This document shows, piece after piece, positions 24,847 to 33,800 of a stretch of 64,000 bases of DNA; positions within the stretch are counted from its first letter, which is position 1; every line of letters begins with the position of its first letter. The position numbers and the translations under genes were made by a program. Location of the stretch: the NCBI GenBank assembly GCA_028551475.1, contig CM052354.1, forward strand, positions 18,747,258 to 18,811,257. Direction: 5' to 3'. Below the pieces are notes generated by a model. The model did no database searches and was not told the origin of the DNA. It was given only the letters and a program-made list of their open reading frames with translations. This stretch comes from Casuarina equisetifolia. Its lineage: Eukaryota; Streptophyta; Magnoliopsida; Fagales; Casuarinaceae.

Positions 24847-27550
24847 ATGTCTGTAAGTGTAATAGAAGCTAGAAATTCTCCATCTGCACAGAACCCTAAC
24901 TGTCCCATGATAGGGAAAAGCTACGAGCTCAGGCTAAACCAGTCGGTACGAAACCTCTTGGCGGAGACCCGCAAAGAAGCCCCCAATTTTTCTCATTTCA
25001 TTGATGAATTTCAAGAATTAATGCAAGCAAAACTTGACCCTTCTCTTGAGTCCGTCTGGGTCTACACGGGGTTAACCTCTCGTAGCCGAAATTCACCGAA
25101 AGATGACCTCTTGGATCGGATTTCTGCTTCAAAGGACCTGTTTCTATTGGTATCGGCGTGTTCCGTTTTGTGTAGTAGTTCTAAGAGCATAGCATTGCTC
25201 GCTCCGGTGGTGTTCGAGGTGTTCAGTGTGGTCGTTGAGCTGTTTGGAAAGGACTTGGCTTTGAAGAGAGCGAGGAAGGCAACGAGGGAGGCTAAGTCTT
25301 TGGTGGAAGCCATTATTGGCCATATCAACGTTTGTTGTTGTAAGGATTGCGGTGAGGAACGTGGTTTGGTTAGTCCAAATTTGATGACTCCTTTTGCTGA
25401 TCTTGTTCGCATTTGGATCAATACGAATGATGGAATAGAGTCTTTCTTGCCGCTTGTGAGTAGTGAAGTTTGCGAAAGGCTTAGTGCAGGAGGGTGTAGT
25501 GTTGGTCACTTGGCTGGAGTTGTGATTGCAGAGGTGTTTCTGTTGGAGCTGTGCTTGAGATTCCGTGCTGCGACTGTGAAGGATGAGTTGGAGAAGGAGT
25601 TGCGAAGTTGGACCGTTGGTTCAATTACAGGCTTTGGGAATTTTTTCTTTTTCGGTTAGTAGTGCATACTTTTTATATTTCTGTTTGAAAATCGCACAAA
25701 AGATTCATTGTTAGGTAAATGTTCTCGTGAGATTCTTGCACAACTAATATCAATTTATTTTTCTATTTCAACTTGATGTTCTTACATCCTGGTTCATATC
25801 TGAAACAGAGACCCTTGTACAAATGCTGCTGGAGGCGACTTTACCTGTGACTTCCCTACTGGTTAGCTCTCTTTTTTAGAATGCTTAATCTGTGAGCATG
25901 TACTCCCTGTAATTGATATGTTTTCTTTCAGCCTGTGCTAGTGCACAAACTTATGCAAACTGTTTAATAACTGTACATTCCAAATTACGAGGTCAGCAAG
26001 CTTGGCAGTGATCCCATCCTCTGTCCGCCGTCTTCTCTTCTTCGACCATTGTAGTTTAAGCAATGCACATGCACACCTTCTTGTATGTGAATTTCCCAAG
26101 AAATGGGTTGCCGAATGGTTCCCATTCATATATTGAAGCAATTATGATTGCTCAATGGTGGAGGAAGTCGATGGATATCTGTTTTTGATTGATGGTTTTC
26201 TATCCCTCTCTACCTCTTCCCTTTGGTGCTTTAAATAGAGTTTAAATTGATTAAACCAATGACCTGAATTGATTTCCACCATGTTTAATTTTTATTTTTT
26301 GGTTTTTTGAGGTGGGATAAATAGGGAAGAGGGATGGGATGCACAGGTTTTTGAGGATGCCTTAAATCTGGTACAAGAAAATCTGCAAAATGTGATTCTA
26401 GGGATGACAATTTATCTTATAGCATAGCCAGTCTTTTTTAGAATCTATTTATCATTAGGTTTAATCAATACCAAAAATTTGCTCTTTGGAGGAAAAAGTC
26501 AGTTTTAGGACGATCAGTGAATTCATAGCATTTATTTTAAGCTTCTGTGCTTATATGTTCCTAAGGGTTACCAATTATATCTTGGAGCATATACTTCATC
26601 GAGTGTGGAGCTCTAAGTGCATAATGCATTTATTGGTGTATGATTTCTCATTTCATTGTGGAAGCATCTATATCTTGAAGGTGTTCATTATTCTGAAAAG
26701 CATCCCATGGGAATTTATCTATTCAGAGCTCTGAAGATGAAGTTATGTTAAGAAACATTCTCAATGATGCTATTATACTGGTAGATTATTCGTTTCTAAG
26801 TCCTGAGAGAGCAATTCATATCCCTGCTGAGCACATGAAGCATCTTGCCATTGGGAGATTGATCATTACGCACAAGGCTGTAGAATTTTTCAGGTACTAA
26901 AGAATGAGTGATGTTGAAACTCTAATGAAGTTTATCAAGTACAAAATCTCAACAAAAATTGGCTTTGCTACAGGGAAGTTGGGGACCAGACAAGAGCTCT
27001 CTCTTACATAAATGCCTTTGCCAGTTCACGTCTTCCTTCCCAGATTATTAAATTGGTCACCAGCCAGATTGGGCTGGAGGAAAATGGAAATAGATCAGTT
27101 GGATCCTCACCAAAAGCTCTTATTAGTAAGTAGCTCTAGTACGTTATCCTTGGCATTCAGAACAAATAAACTTTATAGTTATGACCAATTCCTATATCTA
27201 ATTTTGATTTTGAATGATCTCATTCTCCAGAGTGGTTGCTAAAGCTTGAGGATCGAGGAGTAAGAGTATTTGATGATAGCATTTCGAAACATTGTACCAA
27301 ATTAGTTCTTGATATCTCTAGAGAGGACCCTAAGCAGCCTTCATCGAAGTCAGAAGGGGAAAAAATGGATGAGGATATCCTCTTTTACGTTGATAAGAAG
27401 GGGGGAGACAAAGATTCTGAAGAGGATAAAATGAACGAATCCACCAGTGCTTCATTTGTAGCGGTTGCCCACACAATGAAGTTGGCAGAAAATGGTGGAC
27501 AAAAAAGGAAAAAAGGGAGACGTGCTGCGAAGAAGATCAAATTTATCTAG
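24847..27550 (+). CDS. conserved-looking protein of unknown function, five exons
   Basis: Exons 24847-25654, 25809-25861, 26727-26893, 26974-27125 and 27231-27550 join in frame with GT-AG introns to give 499 residues. The first exon encodes 269 residues and is mostly helical, with an alanine/valine-rich stretch near residues 98-140 (LLAPVVFEVFSVVVELF) and a CCCKDCGEE cysteine cluster. Later exons add more helical sequence (AEHMKHLAIGRLIITHKAVEFF), then an acidic linker and a basic cluster (KRKKGRRAAKKIKF) that could be a nuclear localisation signal. The TAG at 27548 is followed in the same frame by 41 codons of acidic, serine-rich sequence before another TAG at 27674, as if a longer tail once existed or is sometimes read. 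I do not know the function. The ATG has a good context, and telo-boxes lie upstream. Confidence 0.75.
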
Positions 27551-28044
27551 TATGATCTCGGCCAAAATTCTGATTCGGCCAGAGCAAGACATTCATTTGC
27601 AAGTAATGATGGTTTTAGTAGTGATAGTGAAGTTAAGAATCCAGTCAGTGATGAGGAGACGGAGACAAAGGAATAGGAAGGTTCTCAGCAAGTAATAATG
27701 CGAGCATCTTCACTTCTTCTTGGGCTCCTTACCCTTTCTCAATGGGATCAACCAATTTCATGCAGACGGTATGTGCAGCCACCCTGTTTAGCTTGGAGAT
27801 GCCGATGAGAACCTCAGAAGCTGCCTTTGCAGTCATCGCAATTTTTCCTAAAATTTTCTATTTATATGATTGGGCTACAGACTCCGGAACTAGTCTAATT
27901 TGTGGCTATGTGAGGATGAAAATGTGTGTTTGCGAGCCAACCATATTGTACTTCACCTCGTGACTAATATGTCCATGTAGATGCTGATTCCTTTTATTGA
28001 TTCTGAAGTCAAAATTAAGAGTAATGGTTAAACTGGTGGCATAT
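27551..28044 (+). other. in-frame tail and 3' flank of the 24.8-kb gene
   Basis: 27551-27673 continues the reading frame after TAG, with YDLGQNSDSARARHS and FSSDSEVKNPVSDEETETKE and no further stop until 27674. The rest looks like 3' UTR and flank, with no recognisable gene. Confidence 0.5.
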
Positions 28045-28348
28045 ATATTAGTAATTCCTCATTACTTTGTAATCAATTTGAAAAAAAAAAAAGGATTAAC
28101 TAAGCAAAAAGTTCTGAATTCAACATCTAAGGATGCATAAATGGTCCATACGTTGAATGAGGAAAAAAAAAAAAAAAAGAAGGAAGAAGACTAAGCGCAA
28201 AAGACATTCCTTGGAAAGTTCAGGACAGCATCAGTTCTTTCGACTTCCAAGAACAAGCTCAAACTCGCCTTTTTATTTCAGCTTCCACGTACCTACAAAC
28301 ACACACTCGAGAACATTCGGGGAGTCCAAGAGCACCGAACATTGATGG
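28045..28348 (+). repeat. dispersed repeat R1, copy 1
   Basis: About 300 bp, highly similar to 58600-58924 in the same orientation. It begins ATATTAGTAATTCCTCATTA and runs through a poly-A tract, AAGAAGGAAGAAGACTAAGC and CGAGAACATTCGGGGAGTCC to GAACATTGATGGCAA. Copy 2 has a short extra block in the middle. The class is unknown. Confidence 0.8.
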
Positions 28349-28835
28349 CAATGTGGATGGATAGTCGCAGCTCGCCAAGCCGGGAATCTCTCTCGGTTCT
28401 CCTTCCCGAAAGCAGCTTCCACCGCTTAAGCCGCTTCCCTTATCCATCGCCGTGGTCTCGCCGGAGGTGGCGGTAACATATCCTACCTTTTCCTTCGTTG
28501 AATTTCATAACTAGTGTATTTCTTTTTTATCCTCTCTCTCATTTCGTTGCTCCTGTTGGCCGTATGAAGTTCATTTGAGGTTTACAATTTTGAGTTATTG
28601 AATTTGACACTTAAGAATGACTTTTCAGGTTGCTCTGCTAACATTGAAATGTTATAATTCATTTCTTTTATTTTCTTTCTGGTTCGTAAGAATATCGACT
28701 TTGGGCATGTCTGCAGAACATCATGGACCTCTAAAGGTGAATTTTTGGCAGGATCCGTTGCACCCATCTAGATGGAAAGAAGAACATGCAAGTCCTATAG
28801 ATTTTATTTTATTTGCAGAGTTTTTCTTACTTTAG
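28349..28835 (+). pseudogene. remnant of a small, possibly mitochondrial protein gene
   Basis: Just after R1, a short frame rich in Ser and Arg (MDSRSSPSRESLSVL onward) ends at a GGTGGCG|GTAACA donor-like site and resembles an organelle targeting peptide. Near 28690 a second block reads ISTLGMSAEHHGPLKVNFW and QDPLHPSRWKEEH, followed by non-homologous sequence and a stop. The second block reminds me of small conserved plant proteins with a targeting peptide, but I cannot name one. The expected C-terminal membrane segment is missing, so this is probably a truncated gene. Confidence 0.35.
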
Positions 28836-29669
28836 CTTATAATGGAATTGATATTAAGCCACTCATACAAAAAATTACGGATTACTTCTTCATCTCTCTC
28901 TCTAAAAAAAAAAAAAAGAAACTATTAACAATTACAGTCGTTTTAATATTACCGCCATTCCTCCCGTTGTCACCACCACCGATGTCACCCACACAACTAC
29001 CCTTACGATAATTTTTACTACGAACTATTGCTGCCACCTCATTGAGTGTATTGACAGCTCAAAAGGGGTTGTCGATTCAAATTCAATACCCTCGATTCGG
29101 GGTCCCATCTCCACCTTTACCGGTGGTTGGACATGGGTTGCAGAACCCATTTCCAGGTGAACCCCATCAATCATTCAGCAGCACAAGAAGTCCTGGAGGA
29201 ACCCACCACCACCATCACCAGCGGCGATGGGCCTAGCATGCAAAATCTTCTTACAGACCATCAATTCGTACTCAGAAGAGAATGATTTTAGTTCCTTGCC
29301 CTTTAGAAGAAAAAAGAAGGTCATCCTGACCAAAAAATCAGAATATTGCATTTCAGATTACTTATTTTGGGTTCTTTTCCAAAAACCACCTATGCGGCTC
29401 CTCGTATTATATTTAAACCCATGATAGACCGTTGCTTTCCATCGAGCCCTATGCTTCACATGTTCATCCACTCTATGCTTCACTAATTACCGTTTCATCT
29501 ATGCATTAAATCGATTGTTGGCCTAGCCGTTGTAAAAGCAAGGAATGACAGAGATCATTGCTTTTCTTTTTAGTTTGGAATAAGTATGGCTTTTGTTGAC
29601 ACGGTTGATCAAGAAACAAAAAAGTCCCTCAAAATGGTTTTTCTCTTTGAACTTTGTATATATTTCACA
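28836..29669. other. intergenic, no gene recognised
   Basis: AT-rich, with a proline-rich and histidine-repeat frame near 29040-29235 that shows no family signature. Confidence 0.4.
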
Positions 29670-30240
29670 TTGGCTGATAAAAGATATTGATACCATAAAC
29701 AAGATTAAGAAAATAGAATGCACCAACGAAATATTGACTTATTTATTAACAGAATGTAACTCCCAACAAAGATCAAAGCAAACTAAGTTTACAAAAATCA
29801 AAGCAATATAACTAATAAAACCAAATCAATTACATGATTCCAAAACCTTCTAAAACCAACCGAGAGTATTCTTCTTGCCTCCAAACTTATCCCTTCATTC
29901 CACTTTATTTAATTAGTAAAATCCAATCCGAACTTTCATTAGATTGCAGAAATCCTGAAATCTGATTCCAAATGTCAGACAAAATAAACCAAAACCACAT
30001 TTAAATTCCAACATAGAGTAATCAACAAAACCCAGATGAAACATACCTGTTGGGAGAGAACAATCGGGAAACTCAGATGACAAAAACATGAAAAAATACC
30101 TTTTATCGGACAGATCTCATACTCCCTCTTCTGAACCACAACTCACCCACAAACTGACCCGTGAACCTACCACCTTCTGCCATGCTCAACGCCTCTTGGC
30201 AAATTTTGTGGAGGATGCTCCACGCCTAGGCTTCTTAGTA
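29670..30240. repeat. repeat H, copy 2
   Basis: This matches 51162-51740 along most of its length. Shared blocks include TTGGCTGATAAA, CAAATCAATTACATGATTC, TCAGACAAAATAAACCAAAA and TTTTGTGGAGGATGCTCCA. The right end overlaps the C-terminal codons of the 125-residue ORF on the minus strand, so the duplicated unit carries the end of that gene plus its downstream DNA. Confidence 0.8.
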
Positions 30241-30563
30241 CTTTTTTTTGGCTCAGTCGGAGGTTGAAAGTCAATAATTTGTATTGCTTTTCTCTTCCTC
30301 TGATTTTCAGCTTTGTCATAACCTTCACGGAGTTTTATCGCTGCACGCAGAAGTTTCAACTCCGACTCTGAAGTAGGGCCCCCATTTGAATCGGTCTTTG
30401 GGTGAAGCAACAAGCTCTCCAGTTGCTTACCCCTCCCAAGATTACCATTCTTAATTTCATTCCCACTGTCATCCACACCATCAAAAAAATGACACAGATC
30501 AAATGCCATAGGCATAAGACCCGCTTCATCAAGAGGAGGACAGGGAAGACCCGAAACATCCAT
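30186..30563 (-). CDS. 125-residue protein of unknown function with basic tail
   Basis: The frame is open from ATG at 30563 (MDVSGLPCPPLDEAG) to the stop at 30186. It continues open upstream through serine/leucine-rich, low-complexity sequence to 30905, but that part reads into the tandem array and lacks protein character. The N-terminal half is acidic (DLCHFFDGVDDSGNE). The C-terminal half has a helix (SELKLLRAAIKLREGYDKAE) and three basic clusters (QRKRKA, KKSTKKPRR, KFAKRR) suggesting nuclear targeting or nucleic-acid binding. I do not recognise the family. A truncated copy of its last codons lies at about 51706-51745. It may be a small gene, an exon of a larger one, or a fragment captured by the repeat. 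Confidence 0.45.
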   Translation of the reverse strand: MDVSGLPCPPLDEAGLMPMAFDLCHFFDGVDDSGNEIKNGNLGRGKQLESLLLHPKTDSNGGPTSESELKLLRAAIKLREGYDKAENQRKRKAIQIIDFQPPTEPKKSTKKPRRGASSTKFAKRR

Positions 30564-30844
30564 TCTATGTGGAAAATAATAGACAACGATTGAACAAAAA
30601 CTAGAAAAGAGAGCAAACCTGAGCGAGGCAGAGAATAGAGATAGTGATTCCGCTCTCGAGCACACCGATGAGAGAGCAAACCTGAGAGAAAGAGAGAGGC
30701 AGAGAATCCGGACAGAGCACGCCGATGAGAGAGAAAAATTAAGAACTCCCGTTCTCTGAATCGTAAGGATTATGAAAGAGAGAGAGAGGCAGAGAGAAGG
30801 CTTGCGACGAACAGAAAAATGAGAATAGACAGAGGCAGAGAAAG

Positions 30845-33800
30845 TTTGAGATAAGCGTACGTGAGATGAGCTTTTTGAAAGGAGCGTTTGGTTTAATGAT
30901 GTCAAACCAATTCTTCTGTTGGAAAGATGCGCGCGAGAGGTTTCTTTGAGACGAGCGTTGATCCGTGAGAGGTTTCTTCAAGATGAGTGTTTGGTTTAAT
31001 GCGTAAAATCAATCCTTCCGTTGGGAAAGATGACACGTGTGAGGATTTCTTTAAGATGAGCATTTGGTTTAATTCTATAAAACCAATCCAATCCTTCTGT
31101 TGGAAAGATGGCGCATAAGAGATTTCTTTGAGATGAGCGTTAAGGCGTGAGAGATTTCTTTGAGATCAGCGTTTGGTTTAATGTGTAAAACCAATCCTTC
31201 CAAAGATGACACGTGTGAGGATTTCTTTGAGATGAGCATTTGGTTTAATTCTGTAAAACCAATCCAATCCTTCTGTTGGAAAGATAGCATGAGAGGTTTC
31301 TTCAAGATAAGTGTTGAGGCATGAGAGGTTTCTTTGAAATCACCGTTTAGTTTAATGTGTAAAACCAATCCTTCCGTTGGGAAAGATGACACGTGTGAGG
31401 ATTTCTTTAAGATGAGCATTTGGTTTAATTCTATAAAACCAATCCAATCCTTCTGTTGGAAAGATGGCGCATAAGAGATTTCTTTGAGATGAGCGTTAAG
31501 GCGTGAGAGATTTCTTTGAGATCAGCGTTTGGTTTAATGTGTAAAACCAATCCTTCCAAAGATGACACGTGTGAGGATTTCTTTGAGATGAGCATTTGGT
31601 TTAATTCTGTAAAACCAATCCAATCCTTCTGTTGGAAAGATAGCATGAGAGGTTTCTTCAAGATAAGTGTTGAGGCATGAGAGGTTTCTTTGAAATCACC
31701 GTTTAGTTTAATGTGTAAAACCAATCCTTCCGTTGGAAAAGATGACACGTGTGAGGGTTTCTTTAAGATGAGCGTTTGGTTTAATTCTGTAAAACCAATC
31801 CAATCCTTTCATTGGAAAGATGGCGTGTGAGAGGTTTCTTTAAGATGACCATTGAGGCGTGAGAGGTTTCTTTGAAATTAGCGTTTGGTTTAATGCGTAA
31901 AACTAATCCTTGCGTTGGGAAAGATGACGCGTGTGAGGGTCTCTTTGATATGAGCGTTTGGTTTAATTCTGTAAAACCAATCCAATCCTTCCATTGGAAA
32001 GATGGGGCGTGAGAGGTTTCTTTGAGATCAGCGTTTGGTTTAATGCATAAAACCAATACTTCCATTGGAAAAGATGACGTGTATGAGGGTTTCTTTGAGA
32101 TGAGCGTTTGGTTTAATTTTGTAAAACCAATCCAATCCTTCTGTTGGAAAGATGACACGTGAAAGGTTTCTTTGAGATGAGCGTTGAGGCGTGAGAGGTT
32201 TTTTTGAGATTAGCGTTTGGTTTAATGTGTAAAACCAATCCTTCCGTTGGGAAAGATGACGCGTGTGAAGGTTTCTTTGAGATGAGCGTTTGGTTTAATT
32301 CTGTAAAACCAATCCAATCCTTCCATCGGAAAGATGGCGCATGAGAGGTTTCTTTAAGATCAACATTTGGTTTAATGCGTAAAACCAATCCTTCTGTTGG
32401 GAAAGATGACGTGTGTGAGGTTTTCTTTGAGATAAGCGATCGGTTTAATTCTGTAAAACCAATCTAATCCTTCCGTCGGAAAGATGGTGCGTGAGAGGTT
32501 TCTTTGAGAAGAGCGTTGAGGCATGTGAGGTTTCTTTGAGATCAGTGTTTGGTTTAATGCGTAAAACCAATCCTTCCGCTGGGAAAGATGACGCGTGTGA
32601 GGGTTTCTTTGATATGAGCGTTTGGTTTAATTCTGTAAAACCAATCTAATCCTTCCGTTGCAAAGATGGCGCGTGAGAGGTTTCTTTGAGATCAGTGTTT
32701 GGTTTAATGCATAAATCCAATACTTCCGTTGGGAAAGATGACGCGTGTGAGGGTTTCTTTAAGATGAGCGTTTGGTTTAATTCTGTAAAACCAATCCAAT
32801 CCTTCCGTTGGAAAGATGGCACGTGAGAGGTTTCTTTGAGTGAGCGTTGAGGCATGAGAGGTTTCTTTGAGATTAACGTTTGGTTTAATGCGTAAAACCA
32901 ATCCTTTCGTTGGGAAAGATGACCCGTGTGAGGGTTTCTTTGAGATGAGTGTTTGGTTTAATTTTGTAAAACCAATCCAATCCTTCCGTTGGAAAGATGG
33001 CGCGTGAGAGGTTTCTTTGATATCAGTGTTTGGTTTAATGCGTAAAACCAATACTTCCGTTGGGAAAGATGACGCGTGTGAGGGTTTCTTTGAGATGAGC
33101 GTTTGGTTTAATTCTATAAAACCAATCTAATCCTTTAGTTAGAAAGATGACGCATGAGAGGTTTCTTTGAGATGACCATTGAGGCGTGAGAGGTTTCTTT
33201 GAGATCAACGTTTGGTTTAATGCGTAAAACTAATCCTTGCGTTAGGAAAGATGACGCGTGTGAGGGTCTCTTTGAGATGAGCGTTTGGTTTAATTCTGTA
33301 AAACCAATCCAATCCTTCTGTTGAAAAAATGGCGCGTGAGAGGTTTCTTTGGATGAGTGTTGAGGCGTGAGAGGTTTCTTTAAGATCAGCGTCTGGTTTA
33401 ATGCATAAAACCAATCCTTCTGTTGGGAAAGATGACATGTGTGAGGGTTTCTTTGAGATGAGCATTTGGTTTAATTCTGTAAAACCAATCCAATCCTTTC
33501 GTTGGAAAGATGGAGTGTGAGAGGTTTCTTTAAGATGACCATTGAGGCGTGAGAGGTTTCTTTGAGATCAGCGTTTGGTTTAATGCGTCAAATCAATCTT
33601 TCCGTTGAGAAAGATGACGCGTGTGAGGGTTTCTTTGAGATGAGCGTTTGATTTAATTCTATAAAACAAATCCAATCTTTCCATTGGAAAGATGGCACGT
33701 GAGAGGTTTCTTTGAGATCAACGTTTGGTTTAATGCGTAAAACCAATACTTCCGTTGGGAAAGATGATGCATGTGAGGGTTTCTTTGAGATGAGCATTTG

